Source: Patescibacteria group bacterium (lineage in GTDB: Bacteria; Patescibacteriota; Microgenomatia; Woykebacterales; 2-01-FULL-43-14). From it: 37,636 nt of DNA. How positions within the stretch are numbered: the first letter of the stretch is position 1; each line of letters starts with the position of its first letter. Below are positions 19,390-28,264 of this stretch, one piece after another. The position numbers were made by a program, and so were the translations under genes. The DNA lies in the NCBI GenBank assembly GCA_023485445.1, contig JAMCZT010000012.1, positions 1 through 37,636 on the forward strand. The letters are read 5' to 3'. The notes beneath the pieces are model-generated. The model saw nothing but the letters and a program-made list of their open reading frames with translations. It had not been told where the DNA came from and did no database searches.

Positions 19390-19684
19390 TTGGCCGGATT
19401 GGATCTTGGGAAGCATTAAAAGGTTAGTCTTTTTCCTCTTCCTTAGCTTCTTGTTTTCGGCGTTTGTGACGGCTATCGTTCTCGACTGGCTGTTGAGAAC
19501 CGTTTATAGCCTTTCCTTTGGTTGGCAACCGCTCCTGATGGTGTTGATTTCTGGTGAGGCGACTAGCCTTATCTTTTTAGGGGTAATTTTCTTTCTATTT
19601 TGTCTTGCCTTGGTTCAAAGGGACACTACGATAATGATTCCAGGCGATGTTGCTCCCGAATCTTTAAGCGACTTAGGGATTTAG
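19358..19684 (+). CDS. Small membrane protein
   Basis: 108 aa with hydrophobic segments; overlaps the end of the preceding ORF. Confidence 0.6.
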   Translation: MSELLRQFNANWPDWILGSIKRLVFFLFLSFLFSAFVTAIVLDWLLRTVYSLSFGWQPLLMVLISGEATSLIFLGVIFFLFCLALVQRDTTIMIPGDVAPESLSDLGI

Positions 19685-19709
19685 GACGATTGGCAGGTTC
19701 TTATCAAGA

Positions 19710-19737
19710 GGCACTGTAAGGTTTATAGTGCCTTTTT
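19710..19737 (+). terminator. Rho-independent terminator
   Basis: GGCACT...AGTGCC followed by TTTTT. Confidence 0.8.
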
Positions 19738-19754
19738 CTTTTCTCCGTCGGTAC

Positions 19755-19783
19755 TTGTCCCATTTTGTTTTTTATGATACAAT
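19755..19783 (+). promoter_or_regulatory. Sigma70-type promoter for rplS
   Basis: TTGTCC - 17 nt - TACAAT. Confidence 0.6.
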
Positions 19784-19818
19784 TTAGCAACCTATTTTGA
19801 TTTTTATTTGGAGGACGT

Positions 19819-20151
19819 ATGACAGAGGCCAAAACTGAAGTTACCGAAGAGAAAAAAGTTGAATCGAAAAAAGCTGAATTTGAATTTAAACCTGGAGATA
19901 TTATCCGCGTTTCCGCCAAAGTTAAAGAAGCGGGTAAGGAAAGAATCCAACAGTTCGAAGGTACCGTTCTTGCCATTCGCGGGCGCGGAGAAAATAAGAG
20001 CTTTACAGTTCGCCGGATTGCGACTGGCGGAATCGGGGTAGAAAGAATCTGGCCCATCCATTCACCTTCCGTCACCGAAATTAAAATAATTAAAAAAGGT
20101 AACGTGAACCGAGCGAAACTTTATTACCTCCGCCATAAAAAAGGTAAATAA
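19819..20151 (+). CDS. rplS: 50S ribosomal protein L19
   Basis: FKPGDIIRVSAKVKEAGKERIQQFEGTVLAIRGRGENKSFTVRRIATGGIGVERIWPIHSP. Confidence 0.96.
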   Translation: MTEAKTEVTEEKKVESKKAEFEFKPGDIIRVSAKVKEAGKERIQQFEGTVLAIRGRGENKSFTVRRIATGGIGVERIWPIHSPSVTEIKIIKKGNVNRAKLYYLRHKKGK

Positions 20152-20192
20152 ATATCCAATTTTTAAAAAGTTTAAATTTTGAAAACTAAGAG

Positions 20193-20810
20193 ATGGTTGT
20201 TTTTCCCACTTTAGAACAAGAAGGGGCTCTTTGGTCAGAAGGTTACCAGTTCATCGCTGGCCTAGACGAAGTTGGCCGTGGGGCATGGGCGGGGCCGGTC
20301 GTTACGGCGGCGGTAATTTTTCCGAAAGATGTGAAAATTCCTCAAGGGTTAAAAGACTCTAAACAGCTTACTCCTCAAAAACGGATCGAATTTGCCAAAT
20401 TAATTAAAGAAATCGCCGTTGATTTTGCAATCGGTTTGACGGAAATCGAACAGATAAATCGGTTGGGGATCGGTAAGGCGACCCAACTGGCCTTTAGGTC
20501 CGCTCTAAATAACCTAAAGACAAAACCTGATTTTCACGTGATCGACGCTTTTTATATTGAGGAGTTAAACCGGAAATTTCAACGGCCGATCAAAAACGGG
20601 GACGAACTTTGCGCTACGATCGCTGCGGCTTCCGTTATCGCCAAAGTTTTCCGGGATGGCTTGATGATTAAACTTCATCAAAAGTATCCCCAGTACGGGT
20701 TTGACGTTCATAAAGGCTATGGGACGAAGAAACATCAAGAAGCGATCCGCAAATATGGCTTTTGTGAGATCCATCGAAAATCGTTTGACTTGGATTATTT
20801 ACTTAGTTAA
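20193..20810 (+). CDS. rnhB: Ribonuclease HII
   Basis: IAGLDEVGRGAWAGPVVTAAVI, LKDSKQLTPQKR, ASVIAKVFRD. Confidence 0.96.
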   Translation: MVVFPTLEQEGALWSEGYQFIAGLDEVGRGAWAGPVVTAAVIFPKDVKIPQGLKDSKQLTPQKRIEFAKLIKEIAVDFAIGLTEIEQINRLGIGKATQLAFRSALNNLKTKPDFHVIDAFYIEELNRKFQRPIKNGDELCATIAAASVIAKVFRDGLMIKLHQKYPQYGFDVHKGYGTKKHQEAIRKYGFCEIHRKSFDLDYLLS

Positions 20811-20841
20811 ATAAAGATTTTCAAATTTAAAATCTAACTTT

Positions 20842-21207
20842 ATGTCTACCGGTAGGAAAAACTTAGGAAAACTTGGGGAAGATTTGGCTTGTGGCTACTT
20901 GAAGAAGCGGGGTTATCGAATCTTGGCTAGGAATTTCTTTAGCCGTCGGGGAGAAATAGACATTGTTGCCCAAGAGGCGGATTGCTTGGCTTTTGTCGAG
21001 GTGAAGACCCGTTTTTCAGACAGTTATGGTTTGCCAGAAGAGGCGGTTACTCCTAAAAAAATAGAGTCAATCCTCCGAACTGGAGAATTTTACCAATTCC
21101 TCAACCCAGAGTCTCCAGAATCTTTAAGGATCGACGTCGTGGCAGTGGAATTTGATAATGATGGAAGGCTAAAAAGAATGGAATTACTAAAAAACGTAAC
21201 CGGATGA
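20842..21207 (+). CDS. yraN: UPF0102/YraN family endonuclease-like protein
   Basis: GEDLACGYLKKRGYRILARNFFSRRGEIDIVAQEADCLAFVEVKTR. Confidence 0.92.
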   Translation: MSTGRKNLGKLGEDLACGYLKKRGYRILARNFFSRRGEIDIVAQEADCLAFVEVKTRFSDSYGLPEEAVTPKKIESILRTGEFYQFLNPESPESLRIDVVAVEFDNDGRLKRMELLKNVTG

Positions 21208-21213
21208 AAAATA

Positions 21214-22773
21214 TTAATTGTGCCAGCAGAAGAAAAAGTACCTCGGTTTTAAAGGTTTATTTTTTGGACTTTTTTTAAATAAAAAGTACAATATCAAGCC
21301 TCCGGCGACAATTATTCCAAGACCTACTTCTACCGTTAGCGGATTTTCCACAGCGAAACCAAAAAGGCTCGCTCCTTTTGAGACTTTCCACAGGACTCCG
21401 GATTCTGGTTTAGCTTTTAATGTATTGTCCTTAACGTTTAAAACCCCAAAATCGGCCACATACATTTCCCCGTTTGGGCTAAACTTGACGTCAGTGGGCC
21501 GCTCTATTCCTGACTTGCCAATGGTAGAGGCTGGTCCACTTTTATTGTTGGCTTTTTTATTGGTAATAAAATCAGAGATTTTTCTTCCCTTTAAGTCAAG
21601 TCTGACCACCGAAAACCCAGAATTTTTATCTGAACCATCGGTTAATCCTTTAACGCTTCCTGAAAGGGCAACAAAAATCTGGTCTTTAAAGCCGAATTTT
21701 TCGGGGGAAAAGGCAAACCCGGCGACTCTTGAATAAGGCTTGAATTGAGCCAAAGGTGAAGGAGGCATCTCTTTGCCTGGATGGTCCTGCAAGACAAATT
21801 GGGGTTGAAATGTTCCGGCAAGTTTAAACTTAGAAAGGCTGATAGGCTGTCCCGCCGAATAGTCCGGCCAACCGTACCATTTCCCATCCAAAGCGTAAAA
21901 ATTATCTCCGCTGCTTTTAATCAACCTCCTTCCGCGAAGGTCAAACCCCTGTTCAGTAAAATATATCTTCCCTTTAGAATCAGTCCCGATCCCGACTGGG
22001 TTTCGCAGGCCCCACGCGATTACTTCGATTTCCTTTGGATTCGTTGGGTCAATACGCATAATCGAGCCGTTGCAGGGTTTACTGCCCTTCACTTGCTGGC
22101 CTTCATTTGTCGTTGACCCGAATGGGACGAAGGCGCCAGTTGTGTTTTGGTTTGAAGCAAAGTCAACCCCATTTAAGGATAAGCTCTGGCAAGGTACATC
22201 GGCTAAATCGGCGTTTTCCCTCAACCATCCCGTGACTAAGTTGTCTTCTCCAACGATTCCGGCGTTAGTAACAGTTCCTTGAGTGATGTAAAGTTTTTTG
22301 TCGGTTCCGATCAAGATTTGGTTGTTGGAAAAATCCCCGTCACTTGGCAATCCCTTGATAATGTCTTGGATAGTTCCGTCAGAGGCAACTGAGGAGACCT
22401 TTCCGCGGTGTGAAACGTACAATTTTCCTTTAAAAAAGGCTAAGCCGTTTATGGGTGCATCAAACCCGGTCAAGGTGGAAATGGCTTTTCCTTCAGGACT
22501 GATTTTTAAGACTTTGGCTCCACCGGCTTCAGCAAAGCCGGACTCGGCTAAGAAAATATTGCCCGAATCATCAAAAGCCAGCGCGGAAGGTCCGTTTAAT
22601 TTGTCAAGAATTGGTTTGATCGAGTAACCAGAGGCGACAGAGATGTTATCTGTGCTTACTTTAGAAACAGCGAAAGCGGGAGAAAAGAAGTTTAACGTGA
22701 AAAGCGCAAAGACTAGAAGGAATAATAAAAATCTAAAGCTTTTGACTTTTGACTTTTGACTTGTTATTTTCAT
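21214..22773 (-). CDS. Secreted sugar dehydrogenase-like beta-propeller with C-terminal TM
   Basis: Signal-like N-terminus; GLRNPVGIGTDSKGKIYFTEQG, RPTDVKFSPNGEMYVADFG typical of glucose/sorbosone dehydrogenases; C-terminal hydrophobic segment. Confidence 0.8.
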   Translation of the reverse strand: MKITSQKSKVKSFRFLLFLLVFALFTLNFFSPAFAVSKVSTDNISVASGYSIKPILDKLNGPSALAFDDSGNIFLAESGFAEAGGAKVLKISPEGKAISTLTGFDAPINGLAFFKGKLYVSHRGKVSSVASDGTIQDIIKGLPSDGDFSNNQILIGTDKKLYITQGTVTNAGIVGEDNLVTGWLRENADLADVPCQSLSLNGVDFASNQNTTGAFVPFGSTTNEGQQVKGSKPCNGSIMRIDPTNPKEIEVIAWGLRNPVGIGTDSKGKIYFTEQGFDLRGRRLIKSSGDNFYALDGKWYGWPDYSAGQPISLSKFKLAGTFQPQFVLQDHPGKEMPPSPLAQFKPYSRVAGFAFSPEKFGFKDQIFVALSGSVKGLTDGSDKNSGFSVVRLDLKGRKISDFITNKKANNKSGPASTIGKSGIERPTDVKFSPNGEMYVADFGVLNVKDNTLKAKPESGVLWKVSKGASLFGFAVENPLTVEVGLGIIVAGGLILYFLFKKSPKNKPLKPRYFFFCWHN

Positions 22774-24533
22774 TAGCCACCTTCTCCTATCGAGAATGGA
22801 AATGTCCCCGTGGCTTTGCTTTTGTCTCCAGAGACATTGACGGTATGCTCTCCACCCTTAAGTCCGGATGGGACGGAAAAAGTAACGTTGTCAAAGTTAC
22901 CTTTTCCATCAGTTTGGGCCTCGCTGACATTTACTTCATCAAATTTGACGATGATGTGTTCATTCGGCGCAAATGAATTTCCCTTAATGGTTACGACTGA
23001 TTCAGGAGCGCCAAAAAACGTACTGGGAGTTACAGAAGGTCGCAACGCTTGTAGTTCTAAGTTTTGAATCGCTGAGGTTCCGCTTAGGGAACCAACGGCC
23101 TTGATCTGAGCTTGCCCGCCTAGGCCGTAAGGGACTTGAATCTTAGCAGAATTTTTAAAGCTGCCTTTTGAATCAGAGAAAGCACTTCCGACAAGTTGGT
23201 TATTAAAATATATTTGGATTGGTTCATTAGGCGGAAATCCGCTGCCCGAAAAAGCAATCGAGTTTCCGGGGAGAGGAGCAAAATTGCTCGGGACAATGTT
23301 GGCCGTGAAGGCGCCGACGTTGAAAACAGCTTGTTGAGGTTTATTGCTTTCCCGTCCGACAAAGTTAAAAACGTTTTCTCCTGCTCTTATACCAAAGGGA
23401 AGAGTAAATTCTCCCTTGTTTTTAAAATCTCCTTGGTCATCGGTCATGAAAACGTTAACCAACTTTCCTTTCCCCTGCCCCCCACCTCCAAAATAAACAT
23501 CAACCCTCTCCTTAGGAACAAAACCATTTCCGCTAAATCTTAAGATTGTATTACCCGGAAGTCCAAAATAACTACTTAAGGTAATCGAAACATTAAAATC
23601 TTGAAACGTAAGACTGATCGTGACGGGTTTTTTGCTTTTTTCTCCAATCAAGGTGAAGGAACTCTTCATTCCGGTTATTGTATCCTTAGGGATCTTGAAT
23701 TCTCCAAGATTCTTGAAGGTTCCGTTTTTATCAGCCTTTAAGTTAGCAACGGATTTAGAATTATTGGGGTCACCTAGAAAAACCCCGATTTTTTCTCCTG
23801 GGATAAAGCCGTTCCCAGAAAAGGTAATTTTGGTACCTACTTTAGGGGCGTAATTGCTGGGGCTGGCATTCGGATAAAAGCCCTGAAGGTAGATCGAAGA
23901 ATTGGCCGAACTTTGGCTGCAGTCTCCGATGGCCGTAATGCGGCTGACTTTTTCGCCTTTAACATCAGGCGGAATTGGTAGTTTTTGACTATTTAGGCTA
24001 CCTTTTTTATCGGTTTTGATGCTTCCGGCTGGGACGCCCGAAGAACTAGCTTCTTTGTCAAAAACAATCTTGACTTTTTCTTCTGATAAAAATCCTCTTC
24101 CGGAGATTTCAATGTCTTTTCCTGGTTTTGGGTCGCTGGCTTTGACAGTGATCGAAACGGGAATCGGCTGGACAAAGAAAGACTTTTCGGCCTTTGTCTT
24201 GCTGGAACTCCCGATTGCAGAGATAGAATGCCTTTGGTTTGGGGTGCTGCAGGGAACTTCGAAGGAAGTTTCTTTTAGGTCTCCATTCCCTTCTGATTTG
24301 GCTGATTTTATTTTTTTCTGATCAAAGAAAACGTCAACGTTTTCCCCGCCTTTAAAACCATTTCCTGAGATGTTGACTTTGGAATTAACTTTTCCGAATG
24401 AGGGTTGGGAATTGAGACTGCCTGCGGCGAATAAGTCGTTTACCGGAAGAAAAATAAGGGTAAAAAACAAGGTTTTTAGTATCAATATTTTAAATACTCT
24501 AGCTAACATGATTATTCCTTTCACTGCCCTCAT
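22773..24533 (-). CDS. Secreted protein with about six Ig-like (IPT/TIG-type) repeats
   Basis: Repeated units such as PSNFAPLPGNSIAFSGSGFPPNEPIQIYFNN...GSFKNSAKIQVPYGL; stop overlaps the start of the propeller gene (TAATG). Confidence 0.8.
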   Translation of the reverse strand: MRAVKGIIMLARVFKILILKTLFFTLIFLPVNDLFAAGSLNSQPSFGKVNSKVNISGNGFKGGENVDVFFDQKKIKSAKSEGNGDLKETSFEVPCSTPNQRHSISAIGSSSKTKAEKSFFVQPIPVSITVKASDPKPGKDIEISGRGFLSEEKVKIVFDKEASSSGVPAGSIKTDKKGSLNSQKLPIPPDVKGEKVSRITAIGDCSQSSANSSIYLQGFYPNASPSNYAPKVGTKITFSGNGFIPGEKIGVFLGDPNNSKSVANLKADKNGTFKNLGEFKIPKDTITGMKSSFTLIGEKSKKPVTISLTFQDFNVSITLSSYFGLPGNTILRFSGNGFVPKERVDVYFGGGGQGKGKLVNVFMTDDQGDFKNKGEFTLPFGIRAGENVFNFVGRESNKPQQAVFNVGAFTANIVPSNFAPLPGNSIAFSGSGFPPNEPIQIYFNNQLVGSAFSDSKGSFKNSAKIQVPYGLGGQAQIKAVGSLSGTSAIQNLELQALRPSVTPSTFFGAPESVVTIKGNSFAPNEHIIVKFDEVNVSEAQTDGKGNFDNVTFSVPSGLKGGEHTVNVSGDKSKATGTFPFSIGEGG

Positions 24534-24656
24534 GTTAGCGACAAGTTAACTTTTCCTGAAAAAAACATAGCTCAATCCTGGCTTCGAATCAAGTTTCAAG
24601 CGAAAGATGTTAGGATCTTGGAAATGAGGAATCCAAAGCAAAGCCTCCTTAGTTTG

Positions 24657-24685
24657 TTGACCTCTAAGGTTTCTTTTGGTAAAAT
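24657..24685 (+). promoter_or_regulatory. Sigma70-type promoter upstream of the GH8 gene
   Basis: TTGACC - 17 nt - TAAAAT. Confidence 0.65.
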
Positions 24686-24693
24686 CCCCCCAA

Positions 24694-24752
24694 TTTGACC
24701 TAAAAATGAGTCAAATAAGAAAAGTTTACCGTAACAGGTAGACTTAAGGGGG
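24694..24752 (+). promoter_or_regulatory. Structured 5' UTR of the GH8 gene
   Basis: Hairpins TTTGAC/GTCAAA and AAGTTTACC-GTAACA-GGTAGACTT, the second abutting SD-like AAGGGGG. Confidence 0.45.
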
Positions 24753-24759
24753 TATTAGT

Positions 24760-25947
24760 TTGAGGGAAAAATTTAATAAATATTGCCAACAAATTTCCAC
24801 ACAGACGGATTCAGCTAAATATTTCTTCTTGGGAATAATTGTTCTTTTCTTCTTGGCGGTTGGAGCTATCTTAACGCAAAGCGCGACGAGTTTAGTAGCA
24901 GACCAAACTCAAAAATTCCTTTCGGTCCACCCAGTCCCAAGTTTTATCAGTTCGAATGAAAGTGATAAGAAAATCACGGAAAAGTTCTACCAAGATTGGA
25001 AAACCCACTACCTTACTTCAAAAGGAGCTGGGGGAAATTTGCGTGTTCAGAGACCGGAAAACGGGGGAGACACAGTTTCCGAGGGGCAAGGTTACGGGAT
25101 GTTGATGGCGGTTATGCTTAATGATAAGCCTACCTTTGACAAGCTTTGGGCTTATACAAAGCAGCATTTTAATGGGGCTGGGTTGATGAACTGGCGAATC
25201 GGCGCTGATGGTTCAATTGCCGGGACTGGTCCTGCCACCGACGCCGACGAGGACATGGCTTACGCATTGGTTGTGGCTGATAAAAAGTGGGGCGGTTATC
25301 AAAACGACGCGCAGAAATTGCTTAAATCAATTATGGATAACGAGGTTGAACAGGACACTTTCATTCTCAAACCTGGGCAGTGGGGTGGAAAAGAGGCCCT
25401 AAACATTTCTTATTTTGCTCCTGGGTACTACCGAGTTTTCGCCGATTATTCTGGGGACGGCCGGTGGAATAAAGTTGCGGAAAAAAGCTACGAATTGATC
25501 AAGAAAACTGCCGATAATAAAACTGGCTTAGTTCCAGATTGGTCAAACGCCCAAGGCACGCCTGCGGGCAGCCTCAAAGGTGATCCTCGTAACGAAGAAT
25601 TCTTCTATAACGCGGTGCGGACCCCGTGGAGAATCGCGACAGACTACGCTTGGTTTGGGGAAAAACAAGCTAAGCCGATTGTGGATAAAATGACCAACTT
25701 CTTCGCTTCAATTGGTGTGGATAATCTTAAAAGCGGTTATACCATGGGTGGTAAACCGACGGCAGATTACTTTGACGCGACGTATGCTTCTCAGATTACG
25801 GCTGGTGCAGCTATTTCGGATAATCGGAGCTTTTACCAACAAGTCCACGATAAACTTCTTTCAATCCCCCAAGGGAGTTACTTCGGAGATAGTTTGCGGG
25901 TCTTGACCCTGATGTTTGTCCACGGACAGTTTGACAGGGTTAATTAA
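24760..25947 (+). CDS. Glycoside hydrolase family 8 (endoglucanase-like)
   Basis: VSEGQGYGMLMAVMLNDKPTFDKLWAYTKQHF, LMNWRIGADGS, GPATDADEDMAYALVVADKKWG; TTG start with SD AAGGGGG. Confidence 0.9.
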   Translation: MREKFNKYCQQISTQTDSAKYFFLGIIVLFFLAVGAILTQSATSLVADQTQKFLSVHPVPSFISSNESDKKITEKFYQDWKTHYLTSKGAGGNLRVQRPENGGDTVSEGQGYGMLMAVMLNDKPTFDKLWAYTKQHFNGAGLMNWRIGADGSIAGTGPATDADEDMAYALVVADKKWGGYQNDAQKLLKSIMDNEVEQDTFILKPGQWGGKEALNISYFAPGYYRVFADYSGDGRWNKVAEKSYELIKKTADNKTGLVPDWSNAQGTPAGSLKGDPRNEEFFYNAVRTPWRIATDYAWFGEKQAKPIVDKMTNFFASIGVDNLKSGYTMGGKPTADYFDATYASQITAGAAISDNRSFYQQVHDKLLSIPQGSYFGDSLRVLTLMFVHGQFDRVN

Positions 25948-25954
25948 AAAAATT

Positions 25955-25998
25955 AGGTGGGTAGAAGTTTTTAATATATTTACTCTGCCCACCTTTTT
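25955..25998 (+). terminator. Terminator, possibly bidirectional
   Basis: AGGTGGG...CCCACCT then TTTT, between convergent genes. Confidence 0.7.
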
Positions 25999-26001
25999 GG
26001 T

Positions 26002-26337
26002 CTAGTTTAGCCAGTCACTGATCTTGCCTCTCGTTTGGATATTCCAAAAGACGAACATTCCGATCACGAACCATGCAGCCGTTATCCAAATAACCCCGAT
26101 TCTTTCGCTTGGTTCAAGATAGAAGCTGAAACCAACGGCGATGATCGGCCCTAGTGTCACGAACGTTACGACCAGGTGGCGGATAGGCTTTGGCATTTTT
26201 GTCGCTATCCACTCCATTGGTTCCCAGATCCCCTGGAAGAATATGATTAGACAGATACGAGCAAACGGAACAACAACTGGGATCAGCAAGATAATGGCTT
26301 TATCGAAAGCTCTTACCCACCAGGACTCGTGGTACAT
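26002..26337 (-). CDS. Hypothetical membrane protein
   Basis: 111 aa, several hydrophobic segments, AGAGAGGG upstream on the minus strand. Confidence 0.65.
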   Translation of the reverse strand: MYHESWWVRAFDKAIILLIPVVVPFARICLIIFFQGIWEPMEWIATKMPKPIRHLVVTFVTLGPIIAVGFSFYLEPSERIGVIWITAAWFVIGMFVFWNIQTRGKISDWLN

Positions 26338-26384
26338 TTCTACCCCTCTCTTTCTTGTTTGATGATATTATTATAACAGAAATC

Positions 26385-26696
26385 TTACTGAGTAATTGGG
26401 GATGCCTCAGGAGGTTCGCTAACGGGACGGGATTGGGGAACGGGAGTAGGTTGTGAGGGAGGTGTTTCACTTGAGGGTGGGGATGACTCTTCTGGCTTTG
26501 ACTCTTGTTTTTGGCCAGGTTGTTTCGGCGGTTCGGGGAGGTTTTGTTTTGAGGTTTGGGAATTATCAGATCCGGACCCTTCCGAAGGACCTTCGTTCCA
26601 CGGCCCGATCGTATTTATCGGGTGCCCCTGAGCGAGAAGGGCTCCAACCCAGACGACCAAGATTATAATTGTTGCTCCTAAGACGAACTTTTTCAT
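26385..26696 (-). CDS. Pro/Ser-rich membrane-anchored protein
   Basis: 103 aa; N-terminal hydrophobic anchor followed by a Pro/Ser/Glu-rich tail. Confidence 0.55.
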   Translation of the reverse strand: MKKFVLGATIIILVVWVGALLAQGHPINTIGPWNEGPSEGSGSDNSQTSKQNLPEPPKQPGQKQESKPEESSPPSSETPPSQPTPVPQSRPVSEPPEASPITQ

Positions 26697-26722
26697 ATTT
26701 TTCCTTTTTGAAAAAAATCTCT

Positions 26723-28264
26723 TTATTTTTGGACTTGCCTTATCTCGACAGTAGTGTTACCTAAAGTAAAGGTTTTGATCACCGTTGAATTATTATACGC
26801 ATCTTTAGATAAAGTTCCATCTTCCAGCCATTGGGCCATGTTTGGCGACATGATCAGGTAATCGATATTTTTATAATTCATATGCAAAATTTTTTCATTA
26901 ACATCCGGGTCGCGAGCCACTTTCCAGTGAGAATGGGCGAGAGGATACTTTTTTCTTCCGTCTCGGAAATCAACCCACAGGTTATCATCGATTAATAAGA
27001 ATTTATCAGGGGAAATATTTTCTTTAACCCAGTTAAATGAAGCGATTTGCAGGCCCGTGAGGTTTAGAAGGTACGCATCACGGCTTGCAACGATATTTCC
27101 GAAGGCTAATAGAACGATAAATCCGCCGATGAGCGAAAATTTCATTATTTCCGGTAAAAAACTAGCTATTTTATCGATAAATAAGCCGATGTTTAAGGCA
27201 AAAAAGGGCAGTAGCGGGACAATGTAAAAAGGCAAAATCACGCTGCCTTTGATGATATAAATTAAATATGAGAGGGAAAAGATAGAGGCGATAAATAAAG
27301 ATTTATACTTAAAACCTAAGAAAAAGTTAATGATGCTGATGGCTGCCCCGGAGACGATTAAAAATGGATCGCGGAAGAGCCAGTCGCCTTTTAAATACTG
27401 TTGAAATTGGCTTTGACTATCCCAAACCATCCCCCCGCTTCTCGACATCTGCCAAAGGAACGTCCCGATCAACGAGGGCCGTTGGTTTGGATCGGATAAA
27501 GGGGCGGAAAAGGCGGTGATTAAATTAGGAGGGAGAAATTCACCTTTTAGCAAAGAGTACAAGACATACAATGAAATGACGCTGCCGAAGCTAAAAACCC
27601 AACCAGGTAGGGCAAAACGGAAGTTGTACTGGTTTTTTCGCTTGTATAAAAGGTAAATCATAATCGGAAAAAAGAAAATCGCATTTTCCTTTGTCAAAAT
27701 CGCCACGGCAAAAAAAATCCCGCTGAGGATCAAATTTGTCAGCCGTTGGTTTTCAAAAAGTATTAAATAAAAGCTAATCAGGATCCAGAAAACCATGATG
27801 TTATCCAGTAGAACCATTCTTTGGTAATAAAGGCCAAGAGGGGATAGGGAGAAAATTAATCCAGCGATAATTGCCGGAAAAATGCTGCCTGAAAGTTTTT
27901 TAGTTACTTGAAAAAGCAATCCCGTGGAGGCGAGATGGATGAGGAGCATGAAAATTCGACCGGAGTTGATCGACATTCCGAAAGTAAAAAAACCGCCCGT
28001 TAGAAACGACCAAAGAGCGATCAAAAACCAACCACCTGGCGCGTGGTCATACCAAAAGGTGTATGGGGAAACTTTCGCTTCCCGCACGACGGCCCAGGCC
28101 TGCTCAACGTAAATTCCTTCATCCCCTAAGTACAAGGGATAGTTAAACATATTAAATGAATGGGCAAGGAAAGAAATAAATAAGACACCAAGAAGGGCTC
28201 GATTACTCCAGCTTTCCATCCACTTTTTAACATCGCCAAATACATCCTGGAAAAAATTACTCAT
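26723..28264 (-). CDS. GT39/ArnT-like membrane glycosyltransferase
   Basis: Multi-TM; LYLGDEGIYVEQAWAVV and WYDHAPGGWFLIALWSFLTG resemble this superfamily. Confidence 0.8.
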   Translation of the reverse strand: MSNFFQDVFGDVKKWMESWSNRALLGVLFISFLAHSFNMFNYPLYLGDEGIYVEQAWAVVREAKVSPYTFWYDHAPGGWFLIALWSFLTGGFFTFGMSINSGRIFMLLIHLASTGLLFQVTKKLSGSIFPAIIAGLIFSLSPLGLYYQRMVLLDNIMVFWILISFYLILFENQRLTNLILSGIFFAVAILTKENAIFFFPIMIYLLYKRKNQYNFRFALPGWVFSFGSVISLYVLYSLLKGEFLPPNLITAFSAPLSDPNQRPSLIGTFLWQMSRSGGMVWDSQSQFQQYLKGDWLFRDPFLIVSGAAISIINFFLGFKYKSLFIASIFSLSYLIYIIKGSVILPFYIVPLLPFFALNIGLFIDKIASFLPEIMKFSLIGGFIVLLAFGNIVASRDAYLLNLTGLQIASFNWVKENISPDKFLLIDDNLWVDFRDGRKKYPLAHSHWKVARDPDVNEKILHMNYKNIDYLIMSPNMAQWLEDGTLSKDAYNNSTVIKTFTLGNTTVEIRQVQK

